Below are positions 46,305-54,738 of a stretch of DNA of 64,000 nt, piece by piece. Numbering within the stretch: the stretch's first letter is position 1; each line of letters starts with the position of its first letter. The DNA is from Martinezella tropici (GTDB lineage: Bacteria; Pseudomonadota; Alphaproteobacteria; Rhizobiales; Rhizobiaceae), in assembly GCF_008370325.1 (NCBI RefSeq), contig NZ_VNIP01000018.1, positions 124,001 to 188,000 of the forward strand. Reading direction: 5' to 3'. Under the pieces are notes generated by a model, which ran no database searches, was not told the origin of the DNA, and was given only the letters and a program-made list of their open reading frames with translations. The position numbers and the translations under genes are program-made.

Positions 46305-47705
46305 TCAGTATCTGTAGTGGTCGGACTTGAAGGGACCCTTCGGCGTCACGCCGATATACGATGCCTGCTCTTCGGAAAGCTCCGTCAACTTCACGCCGAG
46401 CTTGGCAAGATGCAGGCGGGCGACCTTCTCGTCGAGGTGCTTCGGCAGCACGTAGACTTCGTTCTTATACTGGTCGGGCTTGGTGAAGAGCTCGATCTGC
46501 GCCAGCGTCTGGTTGGTGAAGGAAGCCGACATCACGAAGGATGGATGGCCGGTAGCGTTGCCGAGGTTCAAGAGGCGGCCTTCCGACAGCAGGATGATGC
46601 GGTTGCCCTTGGCGAACTCGACCATGTCGACCTGCGGCTTGATGTTCGTCCACTTGAGGTTACGCAGCGCCGCAACCTGGATCTCGTTGTCGAAGTGGCC
46701 GATATTGCCGACGATCGCCATGTCCTTCATCGCGCGCATATGATCGATGCGGATGACGTCCTTGTTGCCGGTCGTGGTGATGAAGATGTCAGCCGAGGAA
46801 ACAACGTCCTCGAGCTGAACGACTTCGTAGCCGTCCATGGCGGCCTGCAGGGCGCAGATCGGGTCGACTTCCGTGACCTTGACGCGAGCGCCGGCGCCGG
46901 AGAGCGAAGCTGCAGAACCCTTGCCGACGTCGCCATAACCGCAGACGACGGCAACCTTGCCGGCCATCATGACGTCGGTGGCGCGGCGGATGCCGTCGAC
47001 CAGCGATTCCTTACAGCCATACTTGTTGTCGAACTTCGACTTGGTGACGCTGTCGTTGACGTTGATGGCCGGGAAGGGCAGCAGGCCCTTCTGGCTGAGC
47101 TGGTAGAGGCGGTTGACGCCGGTAGTGGTCTCTTCGGTCACGCCCTTGATGGCGTCCCGCTGCTTGGTGAACCAGCCAGGCGAAGCCTGCAGGCGCTTCT
47201 TGATCTGTGCGAAGAGGATTTCCTCTTCTTCCGAATGCGGATGGGAGAGCACATCCTCGCCGGCTTCGGCGCGGGCGCCGAGCAGGATATACATCGTGGC
47301 GTCGCCACCATCGTCGAGGATCATGTTGGAAACGCCGCCATCGGTCCACTGGAAGATCTTGTCGGTATAGGTCCAGTAGTCCTCGAGGCTTTCGCCCTTG
47401 ATGGCGAAGACCGGAACGCCTGAAGCGGCGATCGCGGCGGCGGCATGGTCCTGCGTTGAGAAGATGTTGCAGGATGCCCAGCGCACCTGAGCGCCGAGGG
47501 CCACCAGCGTTTCGATGAGAACGGCTGTTTGAATCGTCATGTGCAGCGAGCCGGTGATGCGTGCGCCCTTCAGCGGCTGCGTTTCGCCGAATTCGGCGCG
47601 GCAAGCCATCAGGCCAGGCATCTCGGTTTCGGCGATCGTGATTTCCTTGCGGCCGAAGTCGGCAAGGCCGATATCCGCGACGATGTAGTCCTTTTCAGTG
47701 CTCAT
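46305..47705 (-). CDS. ahcY: S-adenosylhomocysteine hydrolase
   Basis: The 466-residue NAD-dependent enzyme splits S-adenosylhomocysteine into adenosine and homocysteine, pulling methylation reactions forward. The substrate region ASCNIFSTQDHAAAAIA, the NAD-binding VVCGYGDVGKGSAASL and the C-terminal KSDHYRY are typical. The ATG at 47705 has GGAGACCTTC upstream; the 41 residues of open frame before it are not family sequence. A nested ATAAAGA/TCTTTAT palindrome lies about 130 bases upstream. Confidence 0.97.
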   Translation of the reverse strand: MSTEKDYIVADIGLADFGRKEITIAETEMPGLMACRAEFGETQPLKGARITGSLHMTIQTAVLIETLVALGAQVRWASCNIFSTQDHAAAAIAASGVPVFAIKGESLEDYWTYTDKIFQWTDGGVSNMILDDGGDATMYILLGARAEAGEDVLSHPHSEEEEILFAQIKKRLQASPGWFTKQRDAIKGVTEETTTGVNRLYQLSQKGLLPFPAINVNDSVTKSKFDNKYGCKESLVDGIRRATDVMMAGKVAVVCGYGDVGKGSAASLSGAGARVKVTEVDPICALQAAMDGYEVVQLEDVVSSADIFITTTGNKDVIRIDHMRAMKDMAIVGNIGHFDNEIQVAALRNLKWTNIKPQVDMVEFAKGNRIILLSEGRLLNLGNATGHPSFVMSASFTNQTLAQIELFTKPDQYKNEVYVLPKHLDEKVARLHLAKLGVKLTELSEEQASYIGVTPKGPFKSDHYRY

Positions 47706-47832
47706 GAAGGTCTCCAGCCTGAACGATGCAGTCGCGCCGCGGGCAGACGCCTCGGCCGAATGCAACAAGAATTGCACGCTGACAGCGTGTGGATGATGCC
47801 GTGTAGCAGGCTTCAGGGCGGAAATCAATGAT

Positions 47833-47862
47833 GATATAAAGAAGTCTTTATGTCTTTATATC
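47833..47862. promoter_or_regulatory. Nested palindrome upstream of ahcY (possible SahR-type operator)
   Basis: GATATAAAGA at 47833-47842 and TCTTTATATC at 47853-47862 are perfect inverted arms. A further TCTTTAT at 47845-47851 also pairs with the left arm, so two overlapping sites share one half. The position fits a regulator of S-adenosylhomocysteine or methionine metabolism, an inference. Confidence 0.65.
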
Positions 47863-47886
47863 CAAGGTGGCGATAGGTAGGAAAGC

Positions 47887-48162
47887 CTACATTTCCTCGC
47901 CGAACTTGTTGGCGACCAGCTGGTCGAGCGCCTCGAGCGCTTCGGCTGCCTGATTGCCGCTTGCCGTGACAAGCACACTGCAGCCGGGGCTTGCGGCCAG
48001 CATCATCAGGCCCATGATCGAATTGCCGCCGACGGTGGTGCCGTCCCTCGAAACGGTGATGGCGGCGTCGTATGCTTCGACGGTCTGGACGAATTTTGCC
48101 GAGGCACGGGCGTGCAGGCCCCGTTTGTTGATGATCAGGAGTTCCCGGGAAAGCTCGGCCAT
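47887..48162 (-). CDS. ptsH: HPr phosphocarrier protein of the regulatory PTS
   Basis: The 91-residue phosphocarrier has the active-site histidine His17 in NKRGLHARASAKF and the regulatory serine Ser48 in GGNSIMGLMML. The window also has an EIIA and an HPr kinase but no sugar permease, so this is a regulatory rather than transport PTS, as in other alphaproteobacteria. The ATG at 48162 gives MAELSREL; 17 codons of open frame upstream are not family sequence. It lies 19 bases after the EIIA gene. Confidence 0.93.
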   Translation of the reverse strand: MAELSRELLIINKRGLHARASAKFVQTVEAYDAAITVSRDGTTVGGNSIMGLMMLAASPGCSVLVTASGNQAAEALEALDQLVANKFGEEM

Positions 48163-48181
48163 GGGGGCGGTGTCTGCCTCG

Positions 48182-48583
48182 TTATTTGCCACTGAGCACA
48201 CGGCTGGCCACATTGATGTATTTGCGCCCGGCCTCTGAAGCTTCCACCAAGGCCCTTTCCATGTTGTTGTCGCCGCGCACGCCCGCGAGCTTGATCAGCA
48301 TCGGCAGATTGACGCCGGCGATGACCTCGGTGTGGCCGCTATTCATGACGGAGATTGCGAGATTGGAAGGAGTGCCGCCGAACATGTCGGTGAGGATAAT
48401 GACGCCGTGGCCATCATCGGCGCCGGCAACGGCCTGCAGAATGTCCTGTCGCCGCTTGTCCATGTCGTCTTCGGGACCAATGCATACCGTCTCTATGAAC
48501 TTCTGCGGACCAACGACATGCTCGACGGCATGCCGAAACTCTTCAGCCAGCTTGCCATGAGTGACAAGCACAAGTCCAATCAT
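48182..48583 (-). CDS. PTS EIIA component, mannose/fructose type
   Basis: The 133-residue protein is an EIIA-Man-fold domain with phosphorylatable His9 in LVTHGKLAEEF and the conserved VIILTDMFGGTPSNLAI. It receives phosphate from HPr; no EIIB or EIIC partner is near, which supports a regulatory role. It is between hprK and ptsH on the same strand, with 153 bases after hprK. Confidence 0.92.
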   Translation of the reverse strand: MIGLVLVTHGKLAEEFRHAVEHVVGPQKFIETVCIGPEDDMDKRRQDILQAVAGADDGHGVIILTDMFGGTPSNLAISVMNSGHTEVIAGVNLPMLIKLAGVRGDNNMERALVEASEAGRKYINVASRVLSGK

Positions 48584-48736
48584 GATATTACTGCTCCCAT
48601 GGCATTACGCAAACAGGTGGCCAATATCGCAATGCAGCAATGTCGTCCACCGGTGGGGGGACATCTTGGCGATGAAAAGGCGAAGTGCAAGCTTAAAATA
48701 TAGGATTTGCATGCCTGTGCGGGCCTAAATGGCCGA

Positions 48737-49189
48737 TTAATCGAAACTCGCGCCGATTTTCGCCATTATTACGGCGAGTGGATTCGTGGAGGTTGCGGCC
48801 AGACGGATCAAGGGCAACCGGATGGAGCCGGTAATATCGATATGCTCGTCGTCCGGCGGCAGTCTTTCCGCCGTCGCCGGGTCCACCGCGCGAACGGCGA
48901 AATGCATTTCGCCCTCAGAAATATAAGGCATCCGAACAATCCCGGTATAGCGGATTTCCATGAGCCCCGCGATCGAGGGCGGGCATTTCGCGATAATGGA
49001 GCCGTTCTGTTCTGTTATCAGCACTTGGTCGTCTGCAATCAGGCTCGCGACAAGTCCGAGCGGTCTGGCTGCCGCCAGGCATGAGAAGGCGAGGGTGGAT
49101 TTGCCGCTGCCCGAAGGACCGAGAAACAAGAGCCCGGTCCTGCCGATGACGATCGCCGTGGCGTGGATATTGGTCGCTTCGCTGGTCAT
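48737..49189 (-). CDS. hprK: HPr kinase/phosphorylase, short alphaproteobacterial form
   Basis: The 150-residue protein corresponds to the C-terminal catalytic half of HprK, with the P-loop FLGPSGSGKST at residues 22-32 and GSIRLPLIRL near the end. The N-terminal domain of the Bacillus enzyme is missing, as in other alphaproteobacteria. It should phosphorylate HPr Ser48. The ATG at 49189 is used; a GTG at 49201 overlaps the chvG stop as GTGA and is an alternative. The gene follows chvG-chvI, the standard arrangement. Confidence 0.92.
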   Translation of the reverse strand: MTSEATNIHATAIVIGRTGLLFLGPSGSGKSTLAFSCLAAARPLGLVASLIADDQVLITEQNGSIIAKCPPSIAGLMEIRYTGIVRMPYISEGEMHFAVRAVDPATAERLPPDDEHIDITGSIRLPLIRLAATSTNPLAVIMAKIGASFD

Positions 49190-49197
49190 GCGAGTGC

Positions 49198-51036
49198 TCA
49201 CGCCGGCGTCTGGGCGGGCATCGACAGGATGAAGCGGGCGCCGAGCAACGTCGAGCCGTCGCTGTCGACGATGTTCTCGGCGCGCAGCGACCCGCCATGC
49301 GCCTCGGCGATCTGCCGGCTGATCGAGAGGCCGAGGCCGGAATTCTGCCCGAAACCTTCCGATTCCGGCCGATCGGTATAGAAACGTTCAAAGATGCGAT
49401 CGATGTTTTCAGCCTGGATGCCGGGGCCGTTATCCTCGATGTAGATGACGCAGCGCGTTCTCGTGCGCGTCAGCCGCACGGTGATCTTGCCGGTATCGCT
49501 CGGAACGAAGGATCGAGCATTTTCAATGAGATTGGTGAAGATCTGGCCGATACGCAGATCGTGGCCATCGATAGAGAACTTCGCCTTATTACCCGGTTTG
49601 CGATCGACGACATATTCGATCTCGACGGCCTTCTTGCTGTGTCCAACCTGTCTTGAAATCTCGATCATGTCGCGCAGTAGCACTTCCAGATCGAGCGATT
49701 TCGCGTCCGAACGGGCGAGTTCGGCATCGAGACGCGAGGCGTCTGAAATATCGCTGATCAGGCGGTCGAGGCGGCGAACGTCATGCTGGATCACATCCAT
49801 CAGCCGCTTCTTGGAATCGTCGCTCTTGGCGAGCGGCATGGTTTCGACAGCGCTGCGCAGCGACGTCAACGGGTTCTTGAGCTCGTGGCTGACATCGGCC
49901 GCGAAGCTTTCGATCGCATCGATGCGGTCATAGAGCGCCGACGTCATGTCGCGCAGCGCAATCGACAGGTTGCCGATCTCGTCCTGGCGGGCCGAGAAGT
50001 CCGGAATTTCCTCGCGCTCCTTCGCCCCGCCGCGGCGCACGCGGATGGCCGCGGCAGAAAGCCGGCGCAGCGGATTGGCGATGGTGGAGGATAAAAGCAG
50101 CGACAGCACGACGTTGACCAGCGTCGCGACGCCGAAGACGCGCATGATCGCCAGGCGCTCGGCATGAACGATCTTGTCGATATCGCCGGCCTGGGTCGAG
50201 AGCAGCAATACGCCGAGAACGGCGCGGAAGCGCTGGATCGGCACGGCGACCGAAACGATCAGCTCGCCCTTCTCCGTGGTGCGAACGACCGCGCCGCGCA
50301 CGCCCGTCAGCGCGTTCATGACTTCGGGATAGATGGATCCGTCGCCGCCGGGCGCTTCCTTGTAAACAGGCAAGTTGCCCGGCTGCAGCATCTTGTTGAG
50401 CAGGCCGCTGAACCAATCGGACCAGCTCTGCTTTTCGTCGTCGACTGGCGGCAGGTCATAGCGCAGCACCTGGCCGCGCGAATAAAGATGGCGGCTGTCG
50501 AGCAGCAGGTTGGCATCGGCATCAAAGATGCGGGCGCGGGTGCGCGTCGGTGAGATCAGCCGCGTCAGCACCGGCGCCACCTTTTCCGGATCGATCGGAA
50601 ATTCCAGGTCCTCGTCGTTCGGAACGGGCGTGATGCTCTGGCCGGCCTGCAGCTCCAGGAGCTTCTGCGGATCGATGGTAATGGAATTGGTGTCGACCGA
50701 TGCTGAGGCGGAAACGGCGCCGGCGATGATCTCGCCCTGCGTCAGCAGGCTTTCGACGCGGGCGTCGATCAGGCCCTCGCGGAATTGGTTGAGGTAAAGA
50801 ATGCCGCCGACGAGGACGACCAGCGCCGCAAGGTTGAAGAACAGGATGCGCCGCGTCAGGCTCGAAAAGACGGCATTGCCGAAGATGCGGCGGATCAGGA
50901 CGAAGGGATGGGTCCAGCGCCGACGCGCGATTCGAGCGCCGCTCGGGCTTTCCGAGTCGTCTATCTCTCTGTCCTGCACCAGCTGTGCCAAGCCAACGGC
51001 CCTTTCGAAGAACGGGATCGCCGATCCCGTCCGCAT
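49198..51036 (-). CDS. chvG: Sensor histidine kinase ChvG (ExoS)
   Basis: The 612-residue inner-membrane kinase has two membrane segments: near residues 65-85 (ILFFNLAALVVLVGGILYL) and about residue 290 (IMRVFGVATLVNVVLSLLLS). A periplasmic sensor region lies between them. The HAMP region is followed by the H box FAADVSHELKNPLTSL, N box LIENARSF, IEDNGPGI and GLGLSISRQI. ChvG responds to acid and cell-envelope signals and, with ChvI, governs exopolysaccharide and symbiosis genes in rhizobia and Agrobacterium. It is 39 bases after chvI. Confidence 0.95.
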   Translation of the reverse strand: MRTGSAIPFFERAVGLAQLVQDREIDDSESPSGARIARRRWTHPFVLIRRIFGNAVFSSLTRRILFFNLAALVVLVGGILYLNQFREGLIDARVESLLTQGEIIAGAVSASASVDTNSITIDPQKLLELQAGQSITPVPNDEDLEFPIDPEKVAPVLTRLISPTRTRARIFDADANLLLDSRHLYSRGQVLRYDLPPVDDEKQSWSDWFSGLLNKMLQPGNLPVYKEAPGGDGSIYPEVMNALTGVRGAVVRTTEKGELIVSVAVPIQRFRAVLGVLLLSTQAGDIDKIVHAERLAIMRVFGVATLVNVVLSLLLSSTIANPLRRLSAAAIRVRRGGAKEREEIPDFSARQDEIGNLSIALRDMTSALYDRIDAIESFAADVSHELKNPLTSLRSAVETMPLAKSDDSKKRLMDVIQHDVRRLDRLISDISDASRLDAELARSDAKSLDLEVLLRDMIEISRQVGHSKKAVEIEYVVDRKPGNKAKFSIDGHDLRIGQIFTNLIENARSFVPSDTGKITVRLTRTRTRCVIYIEDNGPGIQAENIDRIFERFYTDRPESEGFGQNSGLGLSISRQIAEAHGGSLRAENIVDSDGSTLLGARFILSMPAQTPA

Positions 51037-51075
51037 GCTCTTATTCCATTCTCAGCCGCATGGTCCAGTTAACTA

Positions 51076-51807
51076 TCAGGCAGCTTCGCGGAAGCGATAG
51101 CCCACGCCATACAGCGTCTCGATCATATCAAAATCGAGGTCGACCATCTTGAATTTCTTGCGCAGCCGCTTGATGTGGCTGTCGATCGTGCGGTCGTCGA
51201 CATAGACCTGCTCGTCATAGGCTGCGTCCATCAGGGCATCACGGCTCTTGACCACGCCGGGGCGCTGCGCAAGCGAATGCAGGATGAGGAACTCGGTGAC
51301 GGTGAGCGTCACCGGCTCGCCCTTCCAGGTGCAGGTATGGCGTTCCTGGTCCATGACAAGCTGTCCGCGTTCCAGCGAACGGGCCTGCTGTGCAGCACCC
51401 GGCTTCGCAACGGCGTTGCCGCCGGCGGCATTTGCGGCTTCGCGAGCCGAGGCGCGGCGAAGCACCGCCTTGACGCGCTCTACCAGCAGTCGCTGCGAGA
51501 ACGGCTTGGTGATGAAGTCGTCGGCGCCCATCTTCAGGCCGAAAAGCTCGTCGATCTCTTCATCCTTCGAGGTAAGGAAGATCACGGGCAGGTCGGATTT
51601 CTGGCGCAGTCGGCGCAACAGCTCCATGCCGTCCATGCGGGGCATCTTGATATCGAAGATCGCCAGTTGCGGCGGCCGGGCAAGCAGGCCGTCGAGCGCC
51701 GAGGCTCCGTCCGTATAGGTCTCTACCTTATATCCCTCCGCTTCCAAGGCAATCGATACGGAAGTCAGGATATTGCGGTCGTCGTCAACGAGCGCGATTG
51801 TCAACAT
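51076..51807 (-). CDS. chvI: DNA-binding response regulator ChvI
   Basis: The 243-residue OmpR-type regulator has a receiver domain with the acidic pocket VDDD and Asp52 in IFDIKMPRMDG, Thr/Lys at FLTSKDE and FITKPF, and a C-terminal winged helix (TEFLILHSLAQRPGVVKSRDALMD ... RTIDSHIKRLRKKF). I use the ATG at 51807 with GGAG nine bases upstream, giving MLTIALVDDD as in known ChvI; an ATG at 51825 would add six residues. It heads the chvI-chvG-hprK-EIIA-ptsH series and is divergent from pckA. Confidence 0.95.
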   Translation of the reverse strand: MLTIALVDDDRNILTSVSIALEAEGYKVETYTDGASALDGLLARPPQLAIFDIKMPRMDGMELLRRLRQKSDLPVIFLTSKDEEIDELFGLKMGADDFITKPFSQRLLVERVKAVLRRASAREAANAAGGNAVAKPGAAQQARSLERGQLVMDQERHTCTWKGEPVTLTVTEFLILHSLAQRPGVVKSRDALMDAAYDEQVYVDDRTIDSHIKRLRKKFKMVDLDFDMIETLYGVGYRFREAA

Positions 51808-52158
51808 GGTATTCGTCTCCGTCATCAGTGCGCGTCTCCCGGATTTGGAATCCAGCCCAGGCGGTCTGCCAGCTCGGTCGGCGGTAACCTGGCGCGCTTA
51901 TGGGGATAAAGGTGGAACAAATTGTGGCAAAAATAAAGGAGAGGATTGTTGCGGCGAAAAACCCTTGCGCAATGGTTGTGCGACGAAACGCCTCGCCACC
52001 CTTCATTCAAACGATTTAAAATTATCGAGATTTATTTAAATCGATTAAATAACTGATATCATTAAAGATTTCTTGCTTCATGCTCTTGTGCTTTTAAAAA
52101 GAGCCCTCTACGCTTTAGATAGTTCTAACGGCTAAGCCCCTTTGTAGAGGAAAATGTG
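51808..52158. promoter_or_regulatory. Divergent chvI-pckA control region
   Basis: A 350-base AT-rich gap carrying promoters for chvI and pckA. ATTTAAATCGATTAAAT at 52034-52050 contains the perfect palindrome AATCGATT with a central CG, the general form of LacI-type operators, and would suit a regulator of gluconeogenesis. An ATG at 52154 is immediately followed by TGA and overlaps the pckA start (ATGTGATGG). Confidence 0.55.
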
Positions 52159-53769
52159 ATGGAGCAATTCGGCGTTCGCAATCCCGCAACCGAACTGGGA
52201 TCGATCGGCCTGGGTGCCGCCGCCAGTGTTCGCTATAACCTTATGGAAGCTCATCTTTACGAGGAAGCGATTCGCCGTCAGGAAGCCGATCTCACCGCCG
52301 ACGGTGCGCTCAGGGCCTTGACCGGACAGCACACCGGCCGTTCCCCAAAGGACAAGTTCGTCGTGCGCAACGCCACCACCGAAGATCAGATCTGGTGGGA
52401 CAACAATAAGCCGATGTCGCCAGAACATTTCGAGCTGCTGCATGAAGACATGCTGGCGCATGCGCGCGGCAAGGACCTGTTCGTCCAAGATCTGATCGGC
52501 GGCGCCGATGTCGAATATGCACTGCCGACACGCGTCGTCACCGAATTCGCCTGGCACTCGCTGTTCATCCGCAATCTGCTGATCCGCCCGGAGCGCGCAG
52601 CGCTCGAAAGCTTCGTGCCGCAGCTGACGATCATCGATCTGCCGAGCTTCCGCGCCGATCCGGAACGCCATGGCTGCCGCACCGAAACGGTGATCGCCTG
52701 CGATTTCGTCAACGGCATCGTCCTGATCGGCGGTACGTCCTATGCCGGCGAGATGAAGAAATCGGTGTTCACGGCGCTGAACTACATGCTGCCCGAGCGC
52801 GGCGTCATGCCGATGCACTGCTCGGCTAATGTCGGCCCGGAAGGCGATGCCGCGATCTTCTTCGGCCTGTCGGGCACCGGCAAGACGACGCTGTCGGCAG
52901 ATCCGACCCGCACGCTCATCGGCGATGACGAACATGGCTGGGGCGAAAATGGCATCTTCAACTTCGAAGGCGGCTGCTACGCCAAGACCATCCGTCTTTC
53001 GGCAGAAGCCGAACCGGAAATCTACGCAACGACCCGCCGCTTCGGCACCGTGCTGGAAAATGTCGTGCTCGACGAACACGGCCGGCCGGATCTCGATGAC
53101 GGTTCGCTGACGGAAAACACCCGCAGCGCCTATCCGCTGCATTTCATACCCAACGCTTCGGAATCCGGCATGACAGGTCATCCCGAGACGATCATCATGC
53201 TGACGGCCGATGCCTTCGGCGTCATGCCGCCGATCGCCAAGCTGACGCCGGATCAGGCGATGTACCACTTCCTGTCAGGCTACACCGCCAAGGTCGCCGG
53301 CACGGAAAAGGGCGTGGTCGAGCCGGAAGCCACCTTCTCGACCTGCTTCGGCGCTCCTTTCATGCCGCGTCATCCGGCCGAATACGGCAACCTGCTGAAG
53401 GAGCTGATCGCCCGTCACGGCGCCCGTTGCTGGCTGGTCAACACCGGCTGGACCGGCGGCGCCTATGGCAAGGGAAGCCGCATGCCGATCAAGGCGACGC
53501 GTGCGTTGCTCGCCGCCGCCCTGAAGGGTGATCTCGACAATGTCGAATTCCGCACCGATCCGAATTTCGGCTTCGCCGTTCCGGTGGCCGTCGAAGGCGT
53601 CGACAGCGCCATCCTCGACCCGCGCTCCACCTGGGCCGATGGCGAGGCCTATGATGCGCAGGCCGAAAAGCTGGTGCAGATGTTCGTCACCAACTTCGCG
53701 AAGTTTGAAGATCACGTCGACGGCAACGTCCGCGACGCCGCGCCGGGGATGCCGGTTGCAGCGGAGTAA
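52159..53769 (+). CDS. pckA: Phosphoenolpyruvate carboxykinase (ATP)
   Basis: The 536-residue enzyme converts oxaloacetate to PEP in gluconeogenesis, which rhizobia need when growing on dicarboxylates. The kinase motif FFGLSGTGKTTLSADP, the metal-binding GDDEHGWGENGIFNFEGGCYAK and the RxTRR-like C-terminal segments are present. The ATG at 52159 follows AGAGGAAAATGTG. It is divergent from chvI and followed by an intergenic repeat rather than another gene. Confidence 0.97.
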   Translation: MEQFGVRNPATELGSIGLGAAASVRYNLMEAHLYEEAIRRQEADLTADGALRALTGQHTGRSPKDKFVVRNATTEDQIWWDNNKPMSPEHFELLHEDMLAHARGKDLFVQDLIGGADVEYALPTRVVTEFAWHSLFIRNLLIRPERAALESFVPQLTIIDLPSFRADPERHGCRTETVIACDFVNGIVLIGGTSYAGEMKKSVFTALNYMLPERGVMPMHCSANVGPEGDAAIFFGLSGTGKTTLSADPTRTLIGDDEHGWGENGIFNFEGGCYAKTIRLSAEAEPEIYATTRRFGTVLENVVLDEHGRPDLDDGSLTENTRSAYPLHFIPNASESGMTGHPETIIMLTADAFGVMPPIAKLTPDQAMYHFLSGYTAKVAGTEKGVVEPEATFSTCFGAPFMPRHPAEYGNLLKELIARHGARCWLVNTGWTGGAYGKGSRMPIKATRALLAAALKGDLDNVEFRTDPNFGFAVPVAVEGVDSAILDPRSTWADGEAYDAQAEKLVQMFVTNFAKFEDHVDGNVRDAAPGMPVAAE

Positions 53770-53807
53770 ATAACCTCACGGGAGCAATGACTCACGTGAA
53801 ACCCACT

Positions 53808-53944
53808 CGCCCTCGTGGTTCGAGACGGCCCTTCAGGCCTCCTCACCATGAGGGCTAGTCTTTTTCGCCGAAGCAACAGATCACTCCGTCCTCTTCCTGA
53901 GGCGCATTCCAGCGCGACGCGCTGAAATGCCTCGAAGGACGAGG
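53808..53944. repeat. Rhizobium-type intergenic palindromic element, copy B
   Basis: The element begins CGCCCTCGTGGTTCGAG, identical over 17 bases to copy A at 33804, and ends GCCTCGAAGGACGAGG, one base different from copy A. Its ends are inverted. It occupies the pckA-arfB gap. Confidence 0.75.
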
Positions 53945-54016
53945 CGGCCCCAAAACTCGCCACAACCGTATTTTCAACCGCGCACTGATGTGGGATAGAC
54001 AGGCGCGGAGAAAATC

Positions 54017-54451
54017 ATGGCCAGCGAAGCGCTTTACATCAACGACCGGATCACGATTGCCGGCTGGGAGCTGACGGAACAGTTCGTTCTGGCGGGCGGT
54101 CCTGGCGGTCAGAACGTCAACAAGGTTGCAACTGCTGTCCAGCTTTTCTTCAATGTCCAGAATTCTCCATCGCTGACGGACCGCGTTAAGGCGAATGCGA
54201 TCAAGCTTGCCGGCCGGCGTGTCTCGAAGGATGGCGTCCTGATGATCGAGGCCAGCCGCTTCCGCAGTCAGGATCGCAACCGCGAGGATGCGCGTGAACG
54301 CCTGAAGGAACTGCTCCTCGAAGCTGCCGCCCCGCCACCGCCGCCGCGCAAGAAGACCAAGCCGACCAAGGGGTCGATCGAGCGCCGGCTGAAGGAGAAA
54401 TCCGGCCGTTCCGAGGTCAAGAAGATGCGCTGCAAGATCGGCGGCGACTAG
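54017..54451 (+). CDS. arfB: Alternative ribosome-rescue factor ArfB (peptidyl-tRNA hydrolase, YaeJ/ICT1-like)
   Basis: The 144-residue protein has the release-factor GGQ motif in VLAGGPGGQNVNKVAT (Gly30, Gly31, Gln32) and a basic C-terminal tail rich in lysine and arginine (KKTKPTKGSIERRLKEKSGR) that inserts in the empty mRNA channel of stalled ribosomes. It lacks the stop-codon recognition domain. Length agrees with ArfB. The ATG at 54017 is the usual start. Confidence 0.93.
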   Translation: MASEALYINDRITIAGWELTEQFVLAGGPGGQNVNKVATAVQLFFNVQNSPSLTDRVKANAIKLAGRRVSKDGVLMIEASRFRSQDRNREDARERLKELLLEAAAPPPPPRKKTKPTKGSIERRLKEKSGRSEVKKMRCKIGGD

Positions 54452-54535
54452 GTTTGGTTTTCGGGCTGCGGTTTTGGTTTGGCTGGGTCAAAGTGGCTTG
54501 TCGGGTGAGTTCAGTTTTGTGGACGCTACCTGCAC

Positions 54536-54678
54536 GGCCCCTCATCCTAGCCTTCTCCCCGCAATGCGGGGAGAAGGGACTATTGCGTTCAACAGCAGGC
54601 TCTCCTTTGAGGCGGCTAATTTGAGGCAGGATGGGCTCCCTCGCCCCGCTTGCGGGGAGAGGGTTGGGGTGAGGGGCC
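54536..54678. repeat. 143-bp nested inverted-repeat element between arfB and alkB
   Basis: The ends GGCCCCTCA (54536) and TGAGGGGCC (to 54678) are inverted. Inside are two hairpins: CCTTCTCCCCGC/GCGGGGAGAAGG at 54551-54577 (perfect 12 bp) and CCCTCGCCCCGC/GCGGGGAGAGGG at 54638-54663 (one mismatch). The form is that of a common Rhizobiales intergenic repeat. Confidence 0.8.
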
Positions 54679-54738
54679 ACGCACGAAGGCGCGGCAATGG
54701 CGCACTTACCTGACCAGCAACGCTCAAAGGAAATATCG

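Noticed and set aside
53788..53803. Fifth CACGTG-centred sequence (TGACTCACGTGAAACC)
   Set aside because: Only 13 of 16 parS positions match and it lies far from the origin cluster; treated as chance or part of the neighbouring repeat.
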